Shown here piece by piece: positions 8,686 through 16,867 of a DNA stretch of 64,000 nt (positions are counted from its first letter, which is position 1; each line of letters starts with the position of its first letter). The position numbers and the translations under genes are program-made. This stretch comes from UBA3775 sp964584255 (lineage in GTDB: Bacteria > Bacillota > Clostridia > Lachnospirales > Lachnospiraceae): NCBI GenBank assembly GCA_964584255.1, contig CAZOZM010000005.1, forward strand, positions 62,001-126,000, written 5' to 3'. The notes under the pieces were generated by a model. That model was not told the DNA's origin. It made no database searches and saw only the letters and a list, made by a program, of their open reading frames with translations.

Positions 8686-8847
8686 TTAACCCCCGTTTCT
8701 TACTGCCTCATTGTAGTTCTCCTGCATAAGGACCAGCATAACCAAATTTATCACGATTCTAATTATGATAATGACATAACAGATTTTTTTCCAAAATCTG
8801 CTCTCAATTTTCTCAACAAGATAATCAATCTGCCAAATCTGCGCCAT
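8686..8847 (-). CDS. Small membrane ORF ahead of the glycosyltransferase remnant
   Basis: A 53-codon frame starts MAQIWQIDYLVEKIESRFWK, has one hydrophobic helix (ICYVIIIIRIVINLVMLVL) and ends EAVRNGG, coupled to the GT2 remnant by TAAATG. No good ribosome binding site precedes the ATG. It may be an intact small membrane protein from a former glycosylation operon or the tail of a lost gene. The opposite strand has a 116-codon frame here with no supporting features. Around it, 8393-9014 shows only AT-rich sequence with no other recognisable gene. Confidence 0.3.
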   Translation of the reverse strand: MAQIWQIDYLVEKIESRFWKKICYVIIIIRIVINLVMLVLMQENYNEAVRNGG

Positions 8848-9014
8848 ATAGAAAAAAAGTAAATCCGAGTTAATACCTGTTTACACACTCTCCTTCAAGG
8901 AAAATCTCACCTTCAGGAATAAAAATTTTTCGGAAGCAAGAATGATATTTGACGAATATATCCAATCTGATATAAATATCTGAAACACCGCCTGAATACT
9001 CTTTGATTCAGCAC

Positions 9015-9046
9015 AAAAAAAACGTGAATCTGCAAAAATTCACGTT
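9015..9046 (-). terminator. Intrinsic terminator downstream of galM
   Basis: Perfect 9-bp stem AACGTGAAT/ATTCACGTT with an 8-base loop. On the minus strand it is followed by at least six further T. It is the first complete terminator after the galM stop at 9269. Confidence 0.75.
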
Positions 9047-9122
9047 TCACTGTCTTTAATATGCTAAACTGTATCACCTGCCCCATCCAAACCTGACGTT
9101 TTAAAGCAACAGGGCATTATTT

Positions 9123-9151
9123 AAGGCAACATTGTATTACAATGTTGCCTT
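9123..9151. other. Long perfect hairpin in the galM 3' region
   Basis: A 14-bp perfect inverted repeat (AAGGCAACATTGTA and its complement) separated by one base. Neither strand has a proper T tract after it, so it is not a standard terminator. It would form a strong stem in the galM 3' untranslated RNA, about 120 bases after the stop codon and before the true terminator. Confidence 0.6.
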
Positions 9152-9268
9152 ATTATTGTACCATTCTGTTTTTTATGGCTTTTGCAACTTATAACATAAC
9201 CAATTGCAACAAAATATCAATGCAGGACAAAAACGAACCAATACCTCAGAAATTCGCTCTTATCTCAT

Positions 9269-10351
9269 CTATTCAACACTAAACTTATAAATCGTTACCG
9301 AATCAAAAGGTTCTCCCGCTTCATAAACCGAGTTTGGAAATGCAGGTACGTTGCTGGCATTGGGGAAATGCTGTGTTTCAAAGCATACACCCTGCCAAAA
9401 ATCATACTTTGCATTTTCTTTTACAGGCACCTCCGGTTTCACCCAGTTGCCGGTATAGAAATGCATTCCGGGAAGATCTGTAAATACTTCCAGCTTTCTT
9501 CCACTCTTTTCTGAGTAACAGGTAGCTGCAAGTTCTACTTCATCCTCGTTTCCGTCAATCTCAAGAACATAATTATGATCATAACCGTGCTGTGATGCAA
9601 TTGGCTGGTAAGGATGATTTGCTATATCCTTAAAGTCATCAACATCCTGTCCGATTCTCTTTTCCGTACCAAAATCCATTGGTGTTCCATCAAGTTCCGT
9701 AAATGTTCCGTCAGGTACATTCTTAGGTCCTGCCGGTGTAAACTTCTTCGCATTTATCCATACGATATGATCCTTAACCGTTCCTGAACCATGGCCGTCA
9801 AGATTAAAATATGTATGATTTGTCATGTTTATTGATGTTTTCTTATCGGATACGGCAAAATACTCAATTACGAGTTCATTCTCATCCGTAAGTGTAAAAG
9901 CCACTCCTATGTCAAGATTTCCCGGCCATCCCTGTTCACCGTCAGGTGAGAGTCTGGAAAATTCTATGGTATCAGCGCCCTCTTCACCAAAAGCTTCTGC
10001 TTCAAAGAACATCTTATTGTATGATTTTTTTCCGGAATGAAGTGTATTTCCGTTATCGTTATTCTCCAGATTTACAACTTTTCCGTCTATTACCGTCTTT
10101 GCATCTTCCACTCGGTTGCACACACGTCCCATTGTTCCGCCAAAGTTATCAACCGTTGTCTCATATCCCGTTACCGATGGAAAGCCGAGTGCTATATCTT
10201 CAAACTTTCCGTCTCTGTCAGGCGTTTTGATGCTGACAACCGTTGCTCCGAAATCAGTTATTGATACAGAGTAACCGTTCTTGTTTACCATTGTGTAAAG
10301 TGTTGCTTTCTTTCCGTCAACGGTTTTTCCGAAATTCTCTTTTCTGATCAT
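9269..10351 (-). CDS. galM: Galactose mutarotase (aldose 1-epimerase)
   Basis: Interconverts alpha and beta anomers of galactose and other aldoses for the Leloir pathway in the cytoplasm. The 360-residue length is standard. Visible family motifs are GATVVSIKTPDRDGK near residue 35, GRVCNRV near 75 and NNDNGNTLHSG near 97, where the His is a substrate ligand. The catalytic-histidine region NMTNHTYFNLDGHGSG is near 180, and ETQHFPNASN, with the catalytic Glu, is near 325. GGAG lies 8 bases before the ATG. It is probably cotranscribed with the DUF1294 gene 21 bases upstream; galK and galT are not in the window. Confidence 0.95.
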   Translation of the reverse strand: MIRKENFGKTVDGKKATLYTMVNKNGYSVSITDFGATVVSIKTPDRDGKFEDIALGFPSVTGYETTVDNFGGTMGRVCNRVEDAKTVIDGKVVNLENNDNGNTLHSGKKSYNKMFFEAEAFGEEGADTIEFSRLSPDGEQGWPGNLDIGVAFTLTDENELVIEYFAVSDKKTSINMTNHTYFNLDGHGSGTVKDHIVWINAKKFTPAGPKNVPDGTFTELDGTPMDFGTEKRIGQDVDDFKDIANHPYQPIASQHGYDHNYVLEIDGNEDEVELAATCYSEKSGRKLEVFTDLPGMHFYTGNWVKPEVPVKENAKYDFWQGVCFETQHFPNASNVPAFPNSVYEAGEPFDSVTIYKFSVE

Positions 10352-10372
10352 GTTTCCTTCTCCTAATCCGAT

Positions 10373-10675
10373 TTATTTTCTGACCATCATCTGTACAAAC
10401 ATCATAACGGTCATCATAACCTGAAACATAAGTATTGCAGGCATTCCATATACAAAACTCTTATGCTTTGTCTTATGTCTGAAATGCTTCATACCAAGGT
10501 TTGTACCTACGCTCCCACCGATAATTGCCACAAGAAAGAGGCTTTTCTCGGGAATCCTCCACTTGCCCCTTACGGCTCTTGATTTATCAATTCCCATCAT
10601 GGCATAACCGATGATGTTTATCACTATGATATACACCACCGGCAACACCCATGGATTATTCTTCAAAAACTCCAT
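10373..10675 (-). CDS. DUF1294 small membrane protein
   Basis: Protein of 100 residues with hydrophobic helices near residues 11-28, 46-60 and 75-96. It carries the DUF1294 hallmark MGIDKSRAVRGKWRIPEKSL, followed by GGSVGTNLGMKHFRHKTKHKSF. Function is unknown. It sits 21 bases upstream of galM and is probably cotranscribed. Domain assignment is confident; the functional link with galactose metabolism is not established. Confidence 0.85.
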   Translation of the reverse strand: MEFLKNNPWVLPVVYIIVINIIGYAMMGIDKSRAVRGKWRIPEKSLFLVAIIGGSVGTNLGMKHFRHKTKHKSFVYGMPAILMFQVMMTVMMFVQMMVRK

Positions 10676-10787
10676 CAGGCAGTTTTCCTTTCAATTTCTA
10701 CGGAATCAATTCCGTTCTGATTCCCATTACCGGCAGACTTACGGAATTATTTCACTCTTCTTCTGCTTACCAGCAGATTTTTTTGAA

Positions 10788-12590
10788 TTATTCCTGCTCT
10801 GCTTCCTTTTCTGCCAAAGACTTAAGGAAAAGTTCGTCAAGCTGCTTGTCATCGACATAATCAGGTGCATTTGTCATAAGACAGCTTGCATCCTTAATCT
10901 TAGGGAATGCAATTACGTCACGAATGTTATCAGTTCCTGCCATAAGCATTACAAGTCTGTCGAGGCCGAATGCAAGTCCTGCGTGAGGAGGCACTCCGTA
11001 TTTAAATGCATCAAGGAGGAATCCGAACCTGTCATAAGCCTGCTCTTTTTTGAAACCGAGAACTTCAAACATCTTTTCCTGGATTTCATCTATATGGATT
11101 CTTACGGAACCGCCGCCAAGCTCATAACCGTTCAGAACGATGTCATAAGCTTTCGCTCTTACAGAACCCGGATCCGAATCAATATTTGCCCAATCTTCTT
11201 CCATAGGCATCGTAAAAGGATGATGCATTGCCATGAATCTGTTTTCTTCATCAGACCACTCAAGAAGAGGGAAATCAACTATCCAGAGGAACTTGTATGA
11301 GTTCTTATCATAAAGTTCAAGCTGTTTTCCAAGGTGAGTACGGAGCTGTCCCAAAACATTCCATACGATTTTATTTCTGTCGGCTGCAAAAAGAAGAAGG
11401 TCTCCCGGCTCTGCCGACATGGCTTCCATAATTGCCTTCATTTCATCTTCGGTCATGAATTTTCCGAAGGATGATTTTACATTTCCATCTGAATTAATGC
11501 AGATATATGCAAGTCCCTTTGCTCCGGAACCCTTTGCCATATCAACGAGCGCATCAATCTTCTTTCTAGGCATTTCACCCTGTCCCTTAACATTGATACC
11601 TCTTACGGTTCCGCCATTTTCAATTGCACCCGTAAATACGGAAAATCCGCAATTCTTTACAACGTCCGTAATGTTCACGAGTTCCATTCCGAAACGTGCA
11701 TCCGGCTTGTCCGAACCGAATCTGTCCATCGCCTCCTGCCAGCTCATGCGCTCAATAGGAAGAGGAACATCATAACCGATGCATTCTTTAAACACCCTGC
11801 TCAAAAGTCTTTCATTTACATCAAGTACGTCATCAATGTCAACAAATGAAAGCTCCATGTCTATCTGTGTAAATTCCGGCTGACGGTCTGCTCTTAAATC
11901 TTCATCCCTAAAGCATTTCGCAACCTGGAAATATCTGTCATAGCCCGAACACATAAGAAGCTGTTTGAAGAGCTGTGGCGACTGAGGAAGGGCATAAAAC
12001 GTACCCGGATGAACCCTGCTTGGAACAAGATAATCTCTCGCACCTTCAGGAGTTGACTTTGTAAGTATAGGTGTCTCCATTTCAAGGAAACCTTCCTGAG
12101 TAAGGAAGTTTCTTACTGATGCCGTAATTTTGCTTCTGAGCATAAGAATCTTCTGTAAATCAGGACGTCTTAAATCCAAATATCTGTATTTAAGTCTAAG
12201 TTCTTCTTTTGTCTTCGAATTCTCCTCAATTGGGAACGGAGGGGTCTGTGCTTCACTTAAAATTCTGCAATATGTTGCACGAATCTCTATGTCTCCGGTT
12301 GCAAGATTTGTATTCACTGCACCCGAACGTGCTTCAACCACACCTGTAACCGCAAGTACAAACTCGCTTCTAAGCTTTTCCGCCTTGGTAAAGTTTTCCG
12401 CACCGCAATCCTTCTCTTCAAAAATCACCTGCATTATTCCGGAACGGTCTCTTAAATCAACAAAGACAATTCCTCCCTTATTACGGCTTTTTGCAACCCA
12501 TCCCATCAGTGTTACCGTCTCGCCGATATTCTTATTGCTTACTTCTGCACATCTGAAACTTCTGTGCAGTCCTTTCATTGATTCTGCCAT
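10788..12590 (-). CDS. aspS: Aspartyl-tRNA synthetase
   Basis: Class II synthetase that charges tRNA-Asp. The 600-residue bacterial-type enzyme has an N-terminal OB-fold anticodon domain (residues 1-110), motif 2 FRDEDLRADRQPEFTQID near 215, the bacterial GAD insertion around 290-420, and motif 3 GLAFGLDRLVMLMAG near 550. AAGGAGG precedes the ATG. It lies 37 bases after hisS, the usual Firmicute pair. Whether it also charges tRNA-Asn cannot be judged from the window. Confidence 0.97.
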   Translation of the reverse strand: MAESMKGLHRSFRCAEVSNKNIGETVTLMGWVAKSRNKGGIVFVDLRDRSGIMQVIFEEKDCGAENFTKAEKLRSEFVLAVTGVVEARSGAVNTNLATGDIEIRATYCRILSEAQTPPFPIEENSKTKEELRLKYRYLDLRRPDLQKILMLRSKITASVRNFLTQEGFLEMETPILTKSTPEGARDYLVPSRVHPGTFYALPQSPQLFKQLLMCSGYDRYFQVAKCFRDEDLRADRQPEFTQIDMELSFVDIDDVLDVNERLLSRVFKECIGYDVPLPIERMSWQEAMDRFGSDKPDARFGMELVNITDVVKNCGFSVFTGAIENGGTVRGINVKGQGEMPRKKIDALVDMAKGSGAKGLAYICINSDGNVKSSFGKFMTEDEMKAIMEAMSAEPGDLLLFAADRNKIVWNVLGQLRTHLGKQLELYDKNSYKFLWIVDFPLLEWSDEENRFMAMHHPFTMPMEEDWANIDSDPGSVRAKAYDIVLNGYELGGGSVRIHIDEIQEKMFEVLGFKKEQAYDRFGFLLDAFKYGVPPHAGLAFGLDRLVMLMAGTDNIRDVIAFPKIKDASCLMTNAPDYVDDKQLDELFLKSLAEKEAEQE

Positions 12591-12627
12591 TATGTCCTCC
12601 TTGTAAAAGCCGCCGTGACGGTTTCAT

Positions 12628-13938
12628 TTATTTTACGACATCAGGAAGTTTTGAGAGTTCAACAGTCTGCTGCTCTCCGGTTTCCATACATTTTACGGTT
12701 ACCGTTCCATTTGCCTTTTCATCTTCACCTATTATTGCCACATATGGAATTCCAAGCTTGTTCGCATATTTCATCTTAGGCTTCATTCCCTTATTCTGAT
12801 AGTAAACGTCACATGGAATATCCGCACTTCTGAGAGTGCCCGCTGCAGCAAGTGCCGCATCCATCATGTCCGGATTCATCGGCACGATAAGGCATTTTGC
12901 AATGGCTGAGGTTTCACTCTTTATTACGCCTACCGATTTGAGCTGATAGAACAGTCTTGTAAGTCCGATTGAAATTCCTATGCCCGGAAGTTTACGGTCC
13001 GTATAGTATTCCGTAAGATTATCATATCTTCCGCCGGAACATACGCTACCCATGCTTGGATAATCATTCAGCATCGTTTCATAAACGGTTCCGGTATAAT
13101 AATCAAGTCCTCTTGCAATCGTAAGATCAATTGCAAAACAGTTTTCCTCAACTCCGAATGCCCTGAGATATCCGACTACCTGTTCGAGTTCAGATACTCC
13201 TTCGGTGTAAAGTTCATCCGAAACACCGTTAGTCTTTAATGCATTTATCACTTCATCATTTGTGCCCCTGATTGCGATAAATGAGAGAATGGAATCTGCA
13301 GCCTCATCAGTTACTCCGAGTTCCGCAAGTTCCTTTCTTACATTCTCGTCACCTATTTTTTCGAGCTTATCAATTGTTCTTAAAATATCACCAATGTTTT
13401 CAGCATAACCCAATGCACTGAAGAATCCGTTAAGAACTTTTCTGTTATTCATTCTGATTGTAAAAGAACCAAAATCGAGTTCTTTAAATACATTGTAAAT
13501 TACCGCCGGCATTTCAGCATCATATATCAAATCCAGCTCATCAACACCGATTACATCAATGTCGCACTGGTAAAACTCTCTGAATCTGCCTTTCTGAGGA
13601 CGTTCTCCGCGATATACCTTATTCATCTGATAACGTTTGAACGGAAATGTGAGTTCCGGATAGTGCTGTGCAACATATCTTGCAAGAGGAACCGTAAGAT
13701 CAAATCTTAATGCAAGATCATTATCTCCCTTTGAAAATCTGTAAATCTGCTTTTCCGTCTCGCCGCCGGCTTTTGCAAGAAGCACGTCCGCAAGCTCGAT
13801 TACAGGCGTATCCTGAGGAAGAAAACCGAATTTCTCATATACGCTCCTGATTGTGTCATACATCCTGTTAAAGCTTATCTGGTCTGCCGGAAGCAGTTCC
13901 ATAAAGCCCGGAAGTATTCTTGGCTGTACCTTGTCCAT
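12628..13938 (-). CDS. hisS: Histidyl-tRNA synthetase
   Basis: Class II synthetase for tRNA-His, 436 residues. Class II motif 1 lies near residues 40-60. RPQKGRFREFYQCDIDVIG, holding motif 2, is near 112. The histidine-specific LTIARGLDYYTGTVYE box (HisA loop) is near 268 and GGRYDNL near 295. The C-terminal anticodon domain starts near 335. AGAGGA precedes the ATG. No T-box leader is visible: only 18 bases separate it from the HD-GYP gene, so it is read as part of the hemZ-aspS operon. Confidence 0.97.
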   Translation of the reverse strand: MDKVQPRILPGFMELLPADQISFNRMYDTIRSVYEKFGFLPQDTPVIELADVLLAKAGGETEKQIYRFSKGDNDLALRFDLTVPLARYVAQHYPELTFPFKRYQMNKVYRGERPQKGRFREFYQCDIDVIGVDELDLIYDAEMPAVIYNVFKELDFGSFTIRMNNRKVLNGFFSALGYAENIGDILRTIDKLEKIGDENVRKELAELGVTDEAADSILSFIAIRGTNDEVINALKTNGVSDELYTEGVSELEQVVGYLRAFGVEENCFAIDLTIARGLDYYTGTVYETMLNDYPSMGSVCSGGRYDNLTEYYTDRKLPGIGISIGLTRLFYQLKSVGVIKSETSAIAKCLIVPMNPDMMDAALAAAGTLRSADIPCDVYYQNKGMKPKMKYANKLGIPYVAIIGEDEKANGTVTVKCMETGEQQTVELSKLPDVVK

Positions 13939-13956
13939 TTTATATCCTCTTCTTTC

Positions 13957-14607
13957 TTAATTATTCTGTTTTTCCGTGTTTTCAAGATATCTGCTGTTTG
14001 CCTGTTTTATAAAGATTTCCGGCTTTTCAAAGTCATCCGTCAGTACAAGTTCCATGAGAAGAAGAAAAAGCTTCATGTCATAGTTTCTGTACTCCAATGC
14101 CATTATCGAAAGTGCCGTTTCTTTATCATACGCCGACCTGAACGGTCTTTCACTTACAAGTGAAACAAACGTATCGCATACATGAAGCACCCTCGCTCCC
14201 AGGGGAATGTCTTCTCCCGAAAGCCGCTTCGGATATCCGGTACCATCACTGTTCTCATGGTGGTAATAAACATAATCAATTACGTTATCATTGTATAACC
14301 CCGACTGCCTGAGTATGTCCCGGCTCAAAACCGGATGCATTCGAGCATACCTGATTTCTTCAATATCCATCAGGTCATTGCTTCGGCCATAGAGATACGC
14401 CGAAAGTCTTAATTTTCCTATGTCATGAATCATACCTGCCTTAGATATGTCATTTACCGTTTCCTCAGGAAGATTAAGTTTCCTTGCCATCATTTCCGTA
14501 AGCATTGCCACCGTCATGCCGTGGTCAAACATCGCCGTAATGTCTTCTTTATATTTAGTCTCGCTGCCTATTTTCTGGAGCAGCGTAATCTCTCTGCTAA
14601 AATCCAT
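13957..14607 (-). CDS. HD-GYP domain protein, probable cyclic-di-GMP phosphodiesterase
   Basis: A single-domain HD-GYP protein of 216 residues. The metal-binding HD is in KAGMIHDIGKL near residue 60, and the complete HHENSDGTGYP signature near 125 contains the GYP residues of cyclic-di-GMP phosphodiesterases. No receiver, PAS or membrane sensor is attached, so it is likely a cytoplasmic hydrolase controlled by expression or partners. It sits 5 bases after hemZ and 18 before hisS, an unusual insertion in an otherwise conserved housekeeping order. Domain certain; substrate inferred from the intact motif. Confidence 0.85.
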   Translation of the reverse strand: MDFSREITLLQKIGSETKYKEDITAMFDHGMTVAMLTEMMARKLNLPEETVNDISKAGMIHDIGKLRLSAYLYGRSNDLMDIEEIRYARMHPVLSRDILRQSGLYNDNVIDYVYYHHENSDGTGYPKRLSGEDIPLGARVLHVCDTFVSLVSERPFRSAYDKETALSIMALEYRNYDMKLFLLLMELVLTDDFEKPEIFIKQANSRYLENTEKQNN

Positions 14608-14612
14608 CCCTT

Positions 14613-16121
14613 TTACGGAGTTCCGCTTTTTTCCGCCTTCTCGAGAAAAACCCTTTTCCTTTCTATCATTTCGTCCGTGCGTTCAATATAATCAGTGAGA
14701 CTCTTAACATTTTCCACCCTGTCAAGATGCTCTTCGTCATAGACATATTTTGTTGTCGCACCCGCTCCCAAGGCAAGTATGGTCTGTTTTTCTTCCATTA
14801 TGAGAATGTTGTAAAGACATTCCCTGCCTTCAAGCGCATATCCCGTGTTTTCCAAATTTTCCGCCATATTCTTCTGACGATATAAGTAATATGGATTAAG
14901 TCCGTTTTCTGCCGTATACTGCATGGTTAAATCCAGCATTCCGGACACATTTTTCGCCGCATGGGATTTATATTTGTCATTTTCAAGCTTAAGTCTTGCC
15001 GCTCTCTTAATTGCAAGCGTATGCACCGTCAGTGATTCCGGTTTAAGCCTGTCAACTCCCTCAAGGGTCACCTTCATGTCCTCCGTGCTTTCCCCTGTAA
15101 GCCCGGCAATCAGATCCATGTTGATATTGTCATGACCGCATGCTCTCGCCATTTCAAAAGCATCATATACCTCGGCAACGGTATGTCTCCTGCCGATTAT
15201 GTCAAGCGTTCTCTGAACCAGTGTCTGAGGATTAATCGATATGCGGTTAACGCCATACTTTTTAAGAAGTTTCAGCTTTCCTTCCGTTATACTGTCAGGT
15301 CTACCCGCTTCAACCGAAAACTCAAGAACACTGTTCACCGGAAAATACCTGTGAATTCCGTCAAGCAGTCTTTCAAGATTTCTTTCGTCGAGTGCGGTCG
15401 GAGTTCCTCCGCCGACATATATTGTATGAAGTTCCCTGCCTTTAAGCGCATGTGATACATATTCCATTTCTTTGAGAAGTGCGGTCAGATAATCATCCAT
15501 ATATTTTCCAAACTTCTCCACCGGATATGACGTGAACGAACAGTACAAACAGGTTGTAGGGCAGAATGGAATTCCTATGTAAAGACTGTATCCGTTGCGA
15601 TAATCAAAACTTTTAAGTATTCTTCTTTCTCTCTCGGCAATGTTATATGCCGTCTCCGTGCGTTTTTCGGATACATAAAGTTCATCCCTGAACCTGTGTC
15701 TTATTTCGTCTTTTGAAAGTCCCTTTTCCAGGTACTCATAAATGTGCTTTGTCGGCCTGATTCCGACCATGATTCCCCACGGAAGTTCCTTCCCCGTAAG
15801 TTCATGCAGCAGGTCATATACCAGCCTTCCGGCTTCATAACGGTATTCCCTTATGTCTTCCGGAGCATTTTCTGATTCTGCGCGTCTGACAGACTCTCCC
15901 TTTAAAAAAACTTCCGCCGAAAGTTTCCTGTCTGAGAAAGACATAATTACCGACACGCCTTCGTCTTCCGGTTTCATCAGGCTGCTTTCTTCAAAATACT
16001 CATATGTATATCCGATATTTCCAAAGAACGACTGTATCAGGGGTCTCACCGCCTGAGAAATATCTGTACCATGAATTGCAATATATACTTTTTCAATCCC
16101 GTCAGGCAGCAATAAATCCAT
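14613..16121 (-). CDS. hemZ: Coproporphyrinogen III dehydrogenase-like radical SAM protein HemZ
   Basis: Radical SAM enzyme of the HemN/HemZ family, 502 residues. It has a HemZ-specific N-terminal domain of about 160 residues and the iron-sulfur motif CPTTCLYC (Cys187, 191, 194). YVGGGTPTAL near residue 245 and FSVEAGRPDS near 280 follow. HemZ-type proteins lie in this spot in many anaerobes that lack full heme synthesis, so the true reaction may not be coproporphyrinogen oxidation. Homology and GAGG 8 bases upstream favour the ATG at 16121 over an in-frame ATG at 16181. Confidence 0.9.
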   Translation of the reverse strand: MDLLLPDGIEKVYIAIHGTDISQAVRPLIQSFFGNIGYTYEYFEESSLMKPEDEGVSVIMSFSDRKLSAEVFLKGESVRRAESENAPEDIREYRYEAGRLVYDLLHELTGKELPWGIMVGIRPTKHIYEYLEKGLSKDEIRHRFRDELYVSEKRTETAYNIAERERRILKSFDYRNGYSLYIGIPFCPTTCLYCSFTSYPVEKFGKYMDDYLTALLKEMEYVSHALKGRELHTIYVGGGTPTALDERNLERLLDGIHRYFPVNSVLEFSVEAGRPDSITEGKLKLLKKYGVNRISINPQTLVQRTLDIIGRRHTVAEVYDAFEMARACGHDNINMDLIAGLTGESTEDMKVTLEGVDRLKPESLTVHTLAIKRAARLKLENDKYKSHAAKNVSGMLDLTMQYTAENGLNPYYLYRQKNMAENLENTGYALEGRECLYNILIMEEKQTILALGAGATTKYVYDEEHLDRVENVKSLTDYIERTDEMIERKRVFLEKAEKSGTP

Positions 16122-16186
16122 TCTTAATTCCTCTGTTTCTTTTCCGTATACCTGCTCATGCAGTCTGCCTTGCAAAGGCACTTTCC

Positions 16187-16849
16187 TTATTTTTCCTTTT
16201 TGTTCTTCTGCTGAAGTTCAAAGCAGAAATACGGATTATTCTTTCTTTCATATGCAAGGCTCGTACCGGGTCCATGTCCCGGAAATACAACCGTTTCATC
16301 AGGCAGAATAAACAGCCTGTCAATAATTGATTCTATAAGAACCTTTGGATTACCGGTTGGCAGGTCCGTTCGTCCCACCGACTCCATGAAAAGCGTATCT
16401 CCCGAAAACAGCATTTTCCAGAGTGGGAAAAAGTAGCTTACGCCGCCAATGGTATGTCCCGGTGTTTCCAATACAGTGATATACATTCCGCCGATTTCAA
16501 GCATCTGCTCGTTTTTCACGGTTATGTCGGCTGCGAGTTCCATACTGCCTGAAAACATACTGCTCAGATTCCGGTCCGGGTTTGTCAAAAGCTCCGTTTC
16601 CTTTTCCCCGCAGTAAATCTTTATACCATAGAAGCACCTGAGTTCATGAGCCGCTCCGATGTGGTCATAATGACCGTGCGTAAGCAGTATTGCAACCGGT
16701 TTGTAGCCGGAACTGTTGATTGTTTTTTTTATAAGCGGTGCATCTGCTCCCGGATCGATAATCACCAACTCCATGGTTTCCGGATTACCTATTAGACAGC
16801 AGTTTGTATAATTGTCACCGACAGTCAGCACTCTTAAAAAGTATTCCAT
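16187..16849 (-). CDS. Metallo-beta-lactamase fold hydrolase (YqgX-like)
   Basis: A glyoxalase II-like hydrolase of 220 residues. The metal site THGHYDHIGA is near residue 57, TPGHTIGG near 130, FSGDTLF near 147 and the final FPGHGPGT near 190, so all metal ligands of the fold are present. The family includes YqgX/GloB-like thioesterases of undefined substrate. It is the usual neighbour of relA and hemZ in Clostridia; it starts 18 bases after relA. Confidence 0.9.
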   Translation of the reverse strand: MEYFLRVLTVGDNYTNCCLIGNPETMELVIIDPGADAPLIKKTINSSGYKPVAILLTHGHYDHIGAAHELRCFYGIKIYCGEKETELLTNPDRNLSSMFSGSMELAADITVKNEQMLEIGGMYITVLETPGHTIGGVSYFFPLWKMLFSGDTLFMESVGRTDLPTGNPKVLIESIIDRLFILPDETVVFPGHGPGTSLAYERKNNPYFCFELQQKNKKEK

Positions 16850-16867
16850 GTTAACGTCTTCCTCTCA

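Noticed and set aside
8512..8862. 116-codon + strand frame in the gene-poor stretch
   Set aside because: No ribosome binding site, no recognisable motif, Cys/Phe/His-rich composition typical of antisense frames; the minus strand shows a better-supported GT2 remnant and small membrane frame in the same place.
12591..13956. T-box leader in front of hisS or aspS
   Set aside because: Intergenic gaps are only 18 and 37 bases, too short for a T-box element.
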